Shown: one piece after another, positions 23,374-33,809 of the stretch
How the letters are laid out: every line of letters starts with the position of its first letter
How positions within the stretch are numbered: position 1 is the first letter of the stretch
Source of the DNA: Oxalobacteraceae bacterium UBA6704
Lineage (GTDB): Bacteria > Pseudomonadota > Gammaproteobacteria > Burkholderiales > Burkholderiaceae_D
Direction of reading: 5' to 3'
Assembly: GCA_002454505.1 (NCBI GenBank)
Contig: DKJA01000180.1
Span: forward strand, 77,719-137,782
Length of the DNA: 60,064 bases
The notes under the pieces: model-generated
The model's input: only the letters and a program-made list of their open reading frames with translations
Database searches by the model: none
Told to the model about the DNA's origin: nothing
Position numbers and translations under genes: made by a program

Positions 23374-24263
23374 AGCGCCAGCCACGCTTCGATGAACTCC
23401 ACGCACACCCGCACCTTGGCCGACTGCGACAGCCGCGACGGATAAATCGCCCACACATCCGCCGGTTGCTCGTAGCCGGGCAGCACCCGCACCAGCTCGC
23501 CCCGCGCCAGCGCCGGCCCCACGTCCCAGGCCGAGCGCAGGATGATGCCGTGGCCGTCCAGCGCCCACTGGTGCACGACTTCCCCATTGGTCGCTGACAG
23601 CGGCCCGCCCACCTTTACCGTTCCCTCGCCGTGCGGCCCCTGCAAGGTCCAGCGCCCGAAGTCGCCATGCCGCTCGCGGATGACGATGCAGCGGTGCGCC
23701 GCCAGTTCGGCCAGCGTGGCGGGCGTGCCGGCCGCCGCCAGGTAGCCGGGCGACGCGCACAGCACCCGCGCATTGCGGGCGATGCGCCGCGAGATCAGGT
23801 GCTGCTCGTGGGCCTGGCCCACACGGATATCCAGATGGAAGTCTTCGCCAATCAGGTCCACGGCCCGATCGAGCAGCTCCAGCTGGATTTCCAGCGCCGG
23901 ATAGCGCAGCGCCAGCGCAGATAAAGCGGGCGACACGCGGTTGCGGCCGAAGCCGGAACTGGTGCAGATGCGCAGCAGGCCGGACGGCGCCAGCTTCTCC
24001 GTCGACAGCGCTTCGCCCAGTTGTTCGACGTCTTCCAGGATCCGCAGCGCCCACCGGTGGACCACCTCGCCCTGCGCCGTAACGGCCACGGTACGCGTGG
24101 TGCGATGCAGCAGACGGGCCTGTAGTATTTCTTCCAAAATGCCGATCCGCTTGCTGACAAACGCGTTCGACACGCCCAATGCACGTGCCGTGACGGCAAA
24201 ACCGCGGTGCCGGACGACGGCGCAGAACAGGTTCAGGTCTTCCAGCAGCGGTTTATTGTTCAC
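23337..24263 (-). CDS. LysR-family regulator, probably of the adjacent tartrate dehydrogenase
   Basis: Winged-helix DNA-binding N-terminus (LLEDLNLFCAVVRHRGFAVT, LGVSNAFVSKRIGILEE) followed by a substrate-binding effector domain (LRICTSSGFGRNRVSPALSA and DFHLDIRVGQAHEQHLISRR). At 308 residues it is typical. The start is a GTG. The 3' end overlaps the right part of the REP-like doublet by 37 bp, so the last dozen codons are repeat-derived. It is divergent from the dehydrogenase gene with 86 bp between starts, the classic LysR layout, as in dmlR/dmlA. Confidence 0.92.
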   Translation of the reverse strand: MNNKPLLEDLNLFCAVVRHRGFAVTARALGVSNAFVSKRIGILEEILQARLLHRTTRTVAVTAQGEVVHRWALRILEDVEQLGEALSTEKLAPSGLLRICTSSGFGRNRVSPALSALALRYPALEIQLELLDRAVDLIGEDFHLDIRVGQAHEQHLISRRIARNARVLCASPGYLAAAGTPATLAELAAHRCIVIRERHGDFGRWTLQGPHGEGTVKVGGPLSATNGEVVHQWALDGHGIILRSAWDVGPALARGELVRVLPGYEQPADVWAIYPSRLSQSAKVRVCVEFIEAWLALGTVPAGACPRG

Positions 24264-24349
24264 GATTCGTGCATGGTGGAGTGACGATTGCGCCGATTAT
24301 AGCTGTGCCGGAACGCGCTATGCTGACGGCATCAACCAAGGAGACCCGC

Positions 24350-25432
24350 ATGAAAGTACCCCGCATTGCTGTCATCGCCGGCGACGGCATCGGCAAGGAA
24401 GTGATGCCCGAGGGCCTGCGCGCGCTGCGCGCCGCCAGCGAGCGCTTCGGCCTGGCGCTGGAATTTACCACCTTCGAATGGGCCAACTGCGACTACTACG
24501 CCCAGCACGGCAAGATGATGCCGGACGACTGGTTCGCCCAGCTGAAGGATTTCGACGCCATCTACTTCGGCGCGGTGGGCTGGCCGGACACGGTGCCCGA
24601 CCACGTGTCGCTGTGGGGCTCGCTGATCCAGTTCCGCCGCCAGTTCGACCAGTACGTCAACCTGCGCCCGGTGCGGCTGATGCCGGGCGTGCCGTGCCCG
24701 CTGGCCAACAAGCAGCCGGGCGACATCGATTTCTACGTGGTGCGCGAAAACACGGAAGGCGAGTATTCGTCGGTCGGCGGCCGCATCTTCGAGGGGACGG
24801 AGCGCGAAGTGGTGCTGCAGGAAGCGGTATTCACCCGCAAGGGCACCGACCGCATCCTGAAATATGCGTTCGAGCTGGCGCAGTCGCGGCCGAAGAAGCA
24901 CCTCACGTCCGCCACCAAGTCGAACGGCATCTCGATCAGCATGCCGTACTGGGACGAACGGGTGGAAACGATGGCGCCGTCGTATGCGGACGTCAAATGG
25001 GACAAGTACCACATCGACATCCTGTGCGCCCGCTTCGTGCTGAGCCCGGAGCGCTTCGACGTGGTCGTGGCGTCGAACCTGTTCGGCGACATCCTGTCCG
25101 ACCTGGGCCCCGCCTGCACGGGCACGATCGGCATCGCGCCGTCCGCCAACCTGAACCCGGAGCGCACGCTGCCGTCGCTGTTCGAACCGGTGCACGGCTC
25201 GGCGCCGGACATCTACGGCAGGAACATCGCCAATCCCGTCGCGATGATCTGGAGCGGCGCGATGATGCTCGACTTCCTGGGCCAGGGCGACGCGCAATTC
25301 AAGGCGGCGCACGATGCGATGATGGCCGCCATCGAGCAGGTGCTGCGCGACGGCCCGCACACGCCGGACATGCAAGGCACCGCCAGCACCACGCAGATGG
25401 GCGAGGCGGTGGCCGCGCTGATCAAGGGCTAA
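24350..25432 (+). CDS. Tartrate dehydrogenase / D-malate dehydrogenase family
   Basis: NAD-dependent beta-decarboxylating dehydrogenase of the isocitrate/isopropylmalate family. Seen: IAVIAGDGIGKEVMPEGLRA at the N-terminus, the FGAVGWPDTVPDHVSLWGSL loop specific to the tartrate/D-malate branch, LRPVRLMPGVPCPL, the DFYVVRENTEGEYSSVGGRI signature, the catalytic Lys region TSATKSNGI and metal-binding ASNLFGDILSDLG. About 360 residues. AAGGAG lies upstream of the chosen ATG. The enzyme would oxidise tartrate, D-malate or a close 2-hydroxyacid; the true substrate cannot be decided here. Its stop overlaps that of the convergent flavin reductase by 2 bp. Confidence 0.92.
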   Translation: MKVPRIAVIAGDGIGKEVMPEGLRALRAASERFGLALEFTTFEWANCDYYAQHGKMMPDDWFAQLKDFDAIYFGAVGWPDTVPDHVSLWGSLIQFRRQFDQYVNLRPVRLMPGVPCPLANKQPGDIDFYVVRENTEGEYSSVGGRIFEGTEREVVLQEAVFTRKGTDRILKYAFELAQSRPKKHLTSATKSNGISISMPYWDERVETMAPSYADVKWDKYHIDILCARFVLSPERFDVVVASNLFGDILSDLGPACTGTIGIAPSANLNPERTLPSLFEPVHGSAPDIYGRNIANPVAMIWSGAMMLDFLGQGDAQFKAAHDAMMAAIEQVLRDGPHTPDMQGTASTTQMGEAVAALIKG

Positions 25433-25989
25433 GGCAGCATCTCGGGACGGAACAAGCCGCGCCGGCTGACCTGCCGGCCGGCGACCATGAACTGGCCGTC
25501 GCCGCGGTAGTGGATGGTCTCCGGGGTCTGCGGCGACACGGCCACGTGCGCCTTGACCACCTCCCACACGAACATGCCGTATTTATCGGCCAGCGCATCG
25601 TCGTGCAGCCGGCACTCGAAATTCGCGTAGCACTCGCCGATCAGCGGCGCCTTCACTTTCGCCGCCGCTTCCGCCGTCAGGCCGAAGTGCGCGAACTTGT
25701 CCACTTCGCTGCCGCTGGTATTGCCGATGCCGACGACGGTGTCGATCAGCTCGAACGTCGGCACATTGATCACGCACTCGCGGCTGCGCCTTATCAACTC
25801 GTGGCTGTGGTTGCCCGGCGCGATGATGCAGGCCACCAGCGCCGGCGTGAACTCCACCACCATGTGCCAGCCCATCGTCATGATGTCGGTCTGGTCCTGC
25901 CAGCGCGAACTGACCAGCACCACCGGGCCCGGCTCCAGCAACTGGCGGACATTGGCCGTGTCGAAGTCTTCCTTCCTGTAGCTGCGCAT
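25429..25989 (-). CDS. Flavin reductase family protein (FMN-binding split barrel)
   Basis: A 186-residue member of the flavin reductase/DIM6 group, which bind FMN in a split beta-barrel. Seen: PGPVVLVSSRWQDQTDIMTM near the N-terminus (flavin phosphate site), TPALVACIIAPGNHSHELIR, ECVINVPTFELIDTVVGIGN and CRLHDDALADKYGMFVWEVV. GGAGGAAAGG precedes the ATG giving MRSYRKED. Members supply reduced flavin to monooxygenases or act as oxidoreductases themselves; no monooxygenase is adjacent. It converges on the dehydrogenase gene. Confidence 0.88.
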   Translation of the reverse strand: MRSYRKEDFDTANVRQLLEPGPVVLVSSRWQDQTDIMTMGWHMVVEFTPALVACIIAPGNHSHELIRRSRECVINVPTFELIDTVVGIGNTSGSEVDKFAHFGLTAEAAAKVKAPLIGECYANFECRLHDDALADKYGMFVWEVVKAHVAVSPQTPETIHYRGDGQFMVAGRQVSRRGLFRPEMLP

Positions 25990-26179
25990 GCCTTTCCTCC
26001 TGTCGAGCAGCGAACTTAGCACGGTGAGCGGTGCGGCGACGCACGCGCGCGGCTTCAGGTTCTTTTAACTGCATTTCAACTCGCCAAATCAACAGTTCGT
26101 CGCACGCTGGTAGTGCCGGATCAAGCGCATCCCTATAGTTCACACATCGACAACGCCTACACCCAACCAGGAGCGCATC

Positions 26180-26386
26180 ATGAACATCGCCAAACACATG
26201 GAAACCATCTTCCTCGCCACCCTCGTGCTGATCGGCGCCACCAGCATGGCCACCGCCGCCGTCGGCAAGCTGCATCGCGCAGCGCCGGCAGTCGTGACGG
26301 TCGCCGTGGCCAGCCCGGATGCGCCGATGGCCGTCGTCAAGGTCACCGCGAAACGCCTGACGGCTGCCGAAAAAGCCGCGCTGTAA
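26180..26386 (+). CDS. Small exported or membrane-bound protein
   Basis: A 68-residue protein with one hydrophobic stretch (IFLATLVLIGATSMATAA) that could be a signal peptide cut after ATAA or an anchor, followed by a short Ala/Val/Lys-rich remainder (APMAVVKVTAKRLTAAEKAA). A good ribosome binding site (AGGAG) and translation directly into a gap before the next gene support it as real. I do not recognise a characterised family. It is probably co-transcribed with the DUF2807 gene 31 bp downstream. Confidence 0.65.
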   Translation: MNIAKHMETIFLATLVLIGATSMATAAVGKLHRAAPAVVTVAVASPDAPMAVVKVTAKRLTAAEKAAL

Positions 26387-26417
26387 GCACACCGTCCCTT
26401 CACGACCGGAGACCCTG

Positions 26418-27182
26418 ATGCACAGATTTGTCAACGCAACGATGATGGCAGTGGCGATGTACGCGAACGCCGCCGGCGCTGCCCCGGCGGGCGACATCAT
26501 CAGCGAGTCCCGCGCCATCGACGGGCGCATCGTGAAGGTCGTGCTGGAAGGCGTCATCGACCTGAAGATCCGGCAAGGCGCCCAGGCGGCGCTGGTGATC
26601 TCGGGCGATCCGCGCTACCTGCCCAGGGTCACCATCACCCAGCGCGGTGACACGCTGCGCATCGGCACCGACCTGCAGGGCGTCCACATCGGCCGCCCGA
26701 ACCTGTCGGCCGAACTGACGCTGCCGAACCTGGCCGAACTCGTCTCGGCCGGCGTGGGTGCCGCCGACGTGCAGAACTTCTCCGGCGACCGGGTGCGCGT
26801 GGCGCTGGACGGCGCCGGCACCGTGCACCTGCGCTCGCACTACCGCAACGTCAACGCCAACCTGAACGGCGCCGGCAGCATGACCGTCGATACGGGCAGC
26901 GCCGACAGCGTGGACGTCAACCTGCGCGGCGCCGGCCAGATGGTGGTGCGCGGCGAGAGCCGCAGCCTGCGCGCCCGGCTGGGCGGCGTGGGCAGCCTCG
27001 ATGCGCAGCAGCTGCAATCGGACAGCGTGGACGTCGACATGACGGGCCTCGGCGGCGCCACCGTGTATGCGAAAACCTCCGCCAGCCTGCGCCTGACGGG
27101 CCTCGGTTCGGCCACCGTGTATGGCCAGCCGGCGAACCGCAGCGCCAGCGCGCGCGGCCTGGGCCACGTGAACTGGCAATAG
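26418..27182 (+). CDS. DUF2807 (head GIN) adhesin-like envelope protein
   Basis: A 254-residue exported protein: signal peptide (MMAVAMYANAAGAAPA) then a repetitive right-handed beta-structure of the GIN/DUF2807 type with repeated G-A-G turns (LDGAGTVHLRSHYRNVNANL, NGAGSMTVDTGSADSVDVNL, RGAGQMVVRGESRSLRARLG, GVGSLDAQQLQSDSVDVDMT, GLGGATVYAKTSASLRLTGL). About five to six repeat rungs of 21-24 residues are visible. Family members are periplasmic or surface-exposed with unknown function. GGAG precedes the ATG. Confidence 0.88.
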   Translation: MHRFVNATMMAVAMYANAAGAAPAGDIISESRAIDGRIVKVVLEGVIDLKIRQGAQAALVISGDPRYLPRVTITQRGDTLRIGTDLQGVHIGRPNLSAELTLPNLAELVSAGVGAADVQNFSGDRVRVALDGAGTVHLRSHYRNVNANLNGAGSMTVDTGSADSVDVNLRGAGQMVVRGESRSLRARLGGVGSLDAQQLQSDSVDVDMTGLGGATVYAKTSASLRLTGLGSATVYGQPANRSASARGLGHVNWQ

Positions 27183-27192
27183 GCAATTCAGA

Positions 27193-28278
27193 TCAACCCG
27201 CGTCAGGGCGCCAGCCGGCTGCCTTGCGCGGACTTTTACGGGCCAGGCCCACATCGGCGCGCTGGTCCCAGCCCAGCACGATGCGCAGGTCGGCCGTGCC
27301 GCCGGCCGGCATGGCGCGCATGCCCAGCCGGGCCGCCAGTGCCTGCGCCAGCTTCCCGATATCGGGCGTGTCGCGATACTCGATCCGCGATACCGGCACG
27401 GCGAACGGCTTCACGTTCGTCAGCCGCACGTTCGTCAACCGCAGCGACGGCCATGCCGCGAAGGCAGGCTCGCGCAGCCGCCGCGCCCACGCCGCCGCCA
27501 TGCCGCGCACGCCGTTGCCGTTGCTGATCTCCAGCTTCACCGCTGTCGCCACCGTTGCCGCCGGTGCCGCGGCAGCCGGTGCCGGAACAACCGCGGCAAC
27601 CCGCCGCACCTCCACCACCGCACCGGCCTGCACGACCTCGGTGCGCGCGAGACCGGCGGGCCACGGCGTTTCGCGTGGTTCCGCAGAAGCGGCAGGGGCC
27701 GTTGCCGCCGGCACTGCCGCGCCGGTCAATGCGTAATCCTGGCGGATGTCGTGGCTGCGCAGCATGCGCGCCTGCTTCGTCATCTGCAGGGCGCGCTGCG
27801 TGTCGCCCGTCGCCGCCAGCACGCCGGCCAGCTGCTCCCATGCGACGGGCCGGTAAGGATCGAGCACGCAGGCCTGTTCCAGCATCGCCAGGGCTTCGGC
27901 CCGTTCGCCCTGCAGGTACAGCGCATAGCCGAGATTACCCAGCCGGAAGGCCCGCTCGGCCGCCGGCAACGCCGCCGCCTCGCCGACCAGTGCGCGCCAG
28001 ATCTGCACCGCGGCCCCGTAATCGCCCTGCTCCGCCAGCAGCACCGCCATGCCGTTGCGGGCATCCGCGTGCGCCGGATCCACCTGCAGGGCCAGCGCAT
28101 AGCCGCGGCGGGCCAGCGCCGGACGTCGGGCGGCATGCTCGGCGCGGCCCAGCGCGTAATAGGCATCCGCGCCGAGAAATGCCGGCGGCTCCGCGGCCGG
28201 CTGCTGCCGCGGCCCGCCGCACGCCAGCAGCAGCGCACCTGCGCATGCCGCCGCCATCGTTTTGCCTGTCGTGTGCAT
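27193..28278 (-). CDS. tadD: TadD-like TPR lipoprotein with C-terminal LytR_C domain
   Basis: Last gene of the tad operon. It has a lipoprotein signal (MAAACAGALLLACGG), then tetratricopeptide repeats (ADAYYALGRAEHAARRPALA, RRGYALALQVDPAHADARNG, GNLGYALYLQGERAEALAML). After an Ala/Pro-rich linker there is a LytR_C-type domain (KLEISNGNGVRGMAAAWARR, VSRIEYRDTPDIGKLAQALA). TadD is thought to act as a pilotin-like assembly factor at the outer membrane; the LytR_C addition suggests contact with cell wall or secretin. The ATG has GGGAGGAA upstream. About 361 residues. Confidence 0.85.
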   Translation of the reverse strand: MHTTGKTMAAACAGALLLACGGPRQQPAAEPPAFLGADAYYALGRAEHAARRPALARRGYALALQVDPAHADARNGMAVLLAEQGDYGAAVQIWRALVGEAAALPAAERAFRLGNLGYALYLQGERAEALAMLEQACVLDPYRPVAWEQLAGVLAATGDTQRALQMTKQARMLRSHDIRQDYALTGAAVPAATAPAASAEPRETPWPAGLARTEVVQAGAVVEVRRVAAVVPAPAAAAPAATVATAVKLEISNGNGVRGMAAAWARRLREPAFAAWPSLRLTNVRLTNVKPFAVPVSRIEYRDTPDIGKLAQALAARLGMRAMPAGGTADLRIVLGWDQRADVGLARKSPRKAAGWRPDAG

Positions 28279-28295
28279 GGTTCCTCCCGCTCCGT

Positions 28296-29243
28296 TCAAC
28301 GCTGGCCCGCCATCGCCGGCAGCACCACCTGCACGATCTGGATGCCGGCCGGCCCCACCAGCACCAGCATCAGCGTGGGGAAGATGCAGAAGATCAGCGG
28401 GAACATCAGCTTCAGCGCGATCTTCGCGGCCGCCTCTTCCGCCAGCAGCGTGCGTTTCTGGCGCAGGTTGTCGGCATGGACGCGCAGCGAGTCGCCCATG
28501 CTGGTGCCGAAGCGCTCGGCCTGGATCAGCATCGCCACCAGCGTATCGACGTCTTCGACGCCGCTGCGCAGCGCGAAATTGCGCAGCGCCTTTTCCTTCG
28601 AGAAGCCGGCACGCATTTCCATCAGCACCAGCTGCAGTTCCTGCGCCAGCACCACGCTCTTCACGTCGATCTCGGTGGCCACCTTGGCCAGCGCCCGCTC
28701 CATCGACAGGCCCGCCTCCACGCACACCGTCATCAGGTCGAGCGCATCGGGCACGTTCTCGAAGATCTCGCGCTGGCGCCGCGCCGCCGTGCGCGTCAGC
28801 ACGAAGTTCGGCAGGTAGTAGCCGGCCGCCGCGCCGCCGAACAGGATCATCAGGAAGCTGTTCCTGATCGCGCCCGGCGCACCGGCCAGCAGGATCGCCA
28901 GCAGCGCCGGCACGCCCAGCGACAGGAAGGTCTTGGTGGCGAAGTACAGCGTCGGCGCGGACGGGTGGCGCCAGCCGGCGTTGATGAACTTCGTGCGCAG
29001 CGGCGAGCGTTCCCAGCCCTCCTCCGGCAGCGACAGCTTCGTCAGGGGCTTGGCGGCGCGCGCGACCTTCTCGATCCACTGCCCGCCGGCCGGTGCCGGC
29101 GCGGCCTCCGTCCCGGCCCCGGCGCGAAACTTGCGCAGCCGTTCGCGCAGCGGCACCGGCGAGAACAGCACCATGCCGGCCAGCGCAATGCCGGCCACGA
29201 TGACGAACACGATCAGCAGGAAGGCGAACTGGCGGCCGTTCAT
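28296..29243 (-). CDS. tadC: Tad pilus inner-membrane platform protein TadC
   Basis: Type II secretion F-domain platform protein, partner of TadB and the TadA ATPase. Seen: an N-terminal membrane segment, LYFATKTFLSLGVPALLAIL, FLMILFGGAAAGYYLPNFVL, the conserved cytoplasmic F-domain (ENVPDALDLMTVCVEAGLSM, ALAKVATEIDVKSVVLAQEL, LNVE-type LQLVLMEMRAGFSKEKALRN, FGTSMGDSLRVHADNLRQKR) and a C-terminal helix (LMFPLIFCIFPTLMLVLVGP). At 315 residues it is normal. It overlaps tadB by 4 nt. Confidence 0.94.
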   Translation of the reverse strand: MNGRQFAFLLIVFVIVAGIALAGMVLFSPVPLRERLRKFRAGAGTEAAPAPAGGQWIEKVARAAKPLTKLSLPEEGWERSPLRTKFINAGWRHPSAPTLYFATKTFLSLGVPALLAILLAGAPGAIRNSFLMILFGGAAAGYYLPNFVLTRTAARRQREIFENVPDALDLMTVCVEAGLSMERALAKVATEIDVKSVVLAQELQLVLMEMRAGFSKEKALRNFALRSGVEDVDTLVAMLIQAERFGTSMGDSLRVHADNLRQKRTLLAEEAAAKIALKLMFPLIFCIFPTLMLVLVGPAGIQIVQVVLPAMAGQR

Positions 29244-30214
29244 ACGCGGATCCTCACCACGACGCGCATCCAGGCCACGCCCAGCAGCATCGCGCACGCG
29301 CCGATCCACAGCAGCCGGATGCCGGCCGGATTGGTCCACAACACGCTGATGTAGGGCCGGTTGGTCACGCTCATGATGGCCAGCATGACCAGCGGCAGCA
29401 CGCCGAGCACCCAGGCCGACATGCGCCCCTCGGCCGACAGCACGCGCACCTGGCCCAGCAGTTTCAGGCGGGCCCGCGTCAGCCGGCTGACGTTGCCCAG
29501 CAACTCGGCCAGGTTGCCGCCCGACTCGCGCTGGATCAGCACGGCCAGCACGAAGTAGCGCAGGTCCGTCAGCGGAATCCGCGTGGCCAGGTTGTGCAGC
29601 GCCTCGTTCATCGGCACGCCGTAGTTGATCTCCTCGTAGGTGGCCTTGAATTCGCCGCCGATCGGGTCGGGCAGCTCGTCGCCCACCATCTTCAGCACAT
29701 TGGCGAACGAGTGGCCGGCGCGCAGCGCGCGGCCGAGGAAATCGGCGGCCTCCGGCAGCTGCTCCTCGATCTTCTTCAGCCGGATGCCGCGCGCGCGCAG
29801 CAGCACGCCATAAGGGGCGCCGACGGCTGCCGACAGCAGCAGCACCGCCGGCAGCAAGGGCACCGGCATCGCGGCAAGCACCAGCACCGCCGCGCACAGC
29901 AGGGCAGCCGAGCCGCCGAGGAACTGCGCCACCTGCCAGCGCATGCCCGACTGCAGCAGCAGCCGGTCCAGCGCGGCCAGCTGCGGCACGGCGCGCAGCC
30001 ACTGCTCCAGCAGCGGCGAGACGGCATAGCGGCGCTGCTTCAGGATGCTGATCCGCTCGACGCCATCGGCGCGGCCGGCCATCAGGTCCAGCCGCCGCGC
30101 GATGCGCCGCGCACCCTTGCCGTGGCTGGTGCTCCACCACATCCACGCCCCTTCCACCATGAAGATCACGGCGGCGAACAGCAGCACGGCAAAGGCGGTA
30201 AAGGCGAAGTCCAT
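29240..30214 (-). CDS. tadB: Tad pilus inner-membrane platform protein TadB
   Basis: Second F-domain platform protein. Seen: N-terminal helix (AFTAFAVLLFAAVIFMVEGA), GSAALLCAAVLVLAAMPVPL, the cytoplasmic domain (EQLPEAADFLGRALRAGHSF, ANVLKMVGDELPDPIGGEFK, EEINYGVPMNEALHNLATRI, LVQRESGGNLAELLGNVSRL-like block) and two C-terminal helices. 324 residues, normal. It follows tadA by 8 nt and overlaps tadC, so tadA, tadB and tadC form a tight translational unit for pilus extrusion. Confidence 0.94.
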   Translation of the reverse strand: MDFAFTAFAVLLFAAVIFMVEGAWMWWSTSHGKGARRIARRLDLMAGRADGVERISILKQRRYAVSPLLEQWLRAVPQLAALDRLLLQSGMRWQVAQFLGGSAALLCAAVLVLAAMPVPLLPAVLLLSAAVGAPYGVLLRARGIRLKKIEEQLPEAADFLGRALRAGHSFANVLKMVGDELPDPIGGEFKATYEEINYGVPMNEALHNLATRIPLTDLRYFVLAVLIQRESGGNLAELLGNVSRLTRARLKLLGQVRVLSAEGRMSAWVLGVLPLVMLAIMSVTNRPYISVLWTNPAGIRLLWIGACAMLLGVAWMRVVVRIRV

Positions 30215-30222
30215 GGCGCCTC

Positions 30223-31577
<1,355 letters not shown>

Positions 31578-31581
<4 letters not shown>

Positions 31582-32774
31582 GATTCCGCTCCCGCTGCAG
31601 TTCCCGCCGAATCGCTGCGGCCGAACAGCCGGTCGAACAGGCCCTTGGTTTCCGACACGCGCCGCTCCGTCACCAGCTCCACCAGGTCGGCCAGGCTGCG
31701 TGCCACCGGGCTGCTGCGCGACAGCTGCAGCACGGGAATGCCCTGGTTGACGGAGTCGGTGGCCGACAGGTAATCGTTCGGCACCGTGTGCACCACGTCG
31801 GCGCCCAGCGCATGTTCCAGGTCCGCCAGGCGCAGCTTGCCGCCCTTCTCGTAGCGGTTGACGATCAGCCGCGTGCGGTCGATCGGATAGCCCAGCGAGC
31901 GGAAGATGTCGAGCAGGCGCCTGCCGTCGCGAATGTCCGGCAGCGCCAGCTGCAGCACCGGGTAGATCGTGTCGGCGCTGTCCAGCGCACGCAGCGACAG
32001 CGCATCGATCTGGCGGCCCACGTCGAGCACGACGAAATCGTAATGCTGGCGCGCCACGCGCAGGATCGTGTCCATGTGCTCGGGCTTCATGTCCACCGCG
32101 TGCGACGGGTCGTCGGCGGCGGCCAGCACGCCGAAGTTGGGCGCCACGTGCACCAGGCACGATTCCAGGAAGGCGCCGTCCATCCGGTTGATCTGGCCGC
32201 AGATGTCGGACAGCGTCATCGTCGGCTTCTGGTCCGACACGTACAGCGTGGCGTCGCCGAACTGGCCGTGCAGGTCGATCAGCAGCACCTTCTTCTCGCC
32301 CAGCGCGGCCAGCGCGTAGCCGAAGTTCGTCGCCAGGAAGGTGGCACCGCTGCCGCCCTTGCAGGCGATGAAGGCCAGCACCTTGCCGTCGCGCATGCGG
32401 GTGATGCCGGCCTCGATCTCGATGCGGTCCATCGCCTCGTGGAAGGCGCGGTGCACCAGCGGCAGCTGCAGCACTTCGCGCATGCCGGCCCGCATTGCGC
32501 GGATCAGCAGCTCCTGGTGGGCCTCGCGCGCCAGCAGCATGAACTTCGCGTCCGGGTACTGGCGCGCCAGCCGTTCGACCAGTTCCCATTCGCCCGGCTC
32601 GATGTCGCTGGCGTCGAAGATCACCAGTTCCGGGGCCTCCGGCAGGAGGCGGTCGGCGGCGTCGCGCAGGCCCTGCCGCGACGCCACCAGTTGCACGGCC
32701 GGCAGCCGCGCCGAGCCCTGCGCGGCCACTTCCGCATGCAGCAGGGCGTCCTTGCTGATCATCAGCGCTTTCAT
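31578..32774 (-). CDS. tadZ: Tad pilus localisation ATPase TadZ (CpaE)
   Basis: MinD/ParA-like protein that places the Tad machine in the cell. The N-terminal receiver-like domain (residues 1-120, ELVIFDASDIEPGEWELVER) is atypical in that it lacks most phosphorylation residues. The P-loop is the deviant form CKGGSGATF at 138-146, followed by the switch motif LLIDLHGQFGDATLYV, in which the usual Asp-Leu-Asp is Asp-Leu-His, and VVLDVGRQID. Such changes are common in TadZ and suggest weak ATP hydrolysis. 398 residues. Confidence 0.93.
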
Positions 32775-32785
32775 GGTGGTTTCCT

Positions 32786-33358
32786 TTACGGTGTGAGACA
32801 GGCATTCAGGCCGGGCCGGTAGCCGAGCGATTCGGCCTTCTGCACGGTGCTCGACAGCGGCAGCGCGAAGCCGGCCAGGCCCGGCACGATGCCCGTCAGC
32901 GGCTGGTAGGGCAAGGCATCGCAGCCGCCGGCCGGCCCCGCGCAGATGCTGGCGCGGACGAACCGGATGCAGCCGGCGCCTTCCGGATCGAGCGTGCAGT
33001 TGCGCACGTTCTGCTGCGGGCAGCCGGGCACCGGACTGACCGGCACCATCGCGCTCGTCAGGTATTCGATGCGCACCTGGTCCGGGCCCAGGTTCGGCAC
33101 CAGCGGCAGCGGGCCGTCGCCGAAGCCGTCGCGGAACAGCGCGGTGCGCCGCAGCGCGGCCAGCGCTTCCGGCCGCGAAAAATCCGTGACGGCGGCGCCG
33201 CGCGCCACGTGCCGCGTCACCTCCTGCATCGTGTTGAGCAGGTACAGCGCGCGTGCCACCTCCACCGTGCCGAGCATGAACAGCAGGAAGATCCCCAGCA
33301 GCAGCGCCAGTTCGACGGTGACGCTGCCGCGCGCGCGGCGGGTGGTGTCAGGGCACAT
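32786..33358 (-). CDS. tadE: TadE-like minor pseudopilin
   Basis: A 190-residue protein with a TadE-type N-terminus: a short basic lead (CPDTTRRARGSVTVELALLL) with the conserved Gly-x-x-x-x-Glu, then a hydrophobic helix (LGIFLLFMLGTVEVARALYL) and a polar domain with several cysteines (GCPQQNVRNC, GCIRFVRASICAGPAGGC). It would be processed by the TadV peptidase and inserted in the inner membrane as a minor pilin. It overlaps the preceding pseudopilin gene by 11 bp. Confidence 0.88.
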   Translation of the reverse strand: MCPDTTRRARGSVTVELALLLGIFLLFMLGTVEVARALYLLNTMQEVTRHVARGAAVTDFSRPEALAALRRTALFRDGFGDGPLPLVPNLGPDQVRIEYLTSAMVPVSPVPGCPQQNVRNCTLDPEGAGCIRFVRASICAGPAGGCDALPYQPLTGIVPGLAGFALPLSSTVQKAESLGYRPGLNACLTP

Positions 33359-33809
33359 AGTTGAGCGTCGCCCTGGCAGTGACCGCGAGGGGTTCGGCCC
33401 GCAGCAGTGCGATCATGAAATCGGCGCCGAACACCGGGTCGGTGAACCGGATGGTGGCCTCCACCGAGATCATCGTCGGCTGCTCGGAACCGCAGGCATA
33501 GGTATCGCACTCGACTTCGATCGCGCTGGCGCGGGGCTGGATATCCAGCCCCGCCGCGCCGGTGGTGTCGAGCACGCGCTGGCGCGCCAGCGCATTGAGC
33601 ACCACGTCGGCATCCGGGCCGTTGATCACTTCCGCCGGCAGCGCGGCGATGGCGCGCGCCGCGTTCTGCACGGCCTTTTCTACCACGATCGCGTGCCAGG
33701 TGAAGCGCCCGAACAGCAGCGTCGCGGCGACGAGGAAGGTCCCCATGCCCAGCACCCCCGCCATCTCGATGGCGGCGATGCCCCGCTGGCGGCGGCGCGG
33801 CCCGTTCAC
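33348..33809 (-). CDS. TadE/TadF-like minor pseudopilin
   Basis: A 153-residue pseudopilin-like protein. The N-terminus (NGPRRRQRGIAAIEMAGVLG) has the basic leader, Gly and Glu pattern, then a hydrophobic helix (MGTFLVAATLLFGRFTWHAI) and a compact domain with a probable disulphide (CDTYACGS). Position between the TadG-like and TadE genes suggests it is the TadF counterpart. ATG overlaps the stop of the preceding gene... that is, the gene on its 5' side, by 4 nt. Confidence 0.83.
   Translation of the reverse strand: MNGPRRRQRGIAAIEMAGVLGMGTFLVAATLLFGRFTWHAIVVEKAVQNAARAIAALPAEVINGPDADVVLNALARQRVLDTTGAAGLDIQPRASAIEVECDTYACGSEQPTMISVEATIRFTDPVFGADFMIALLRAEPLAVTARATLNYVP

Noticed and set aside
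26023..26179. Extra small gene upstream of 26180
   Set aside because: No frame has a ribosome binding site or codon pattern; it looks like a plain promoter region.
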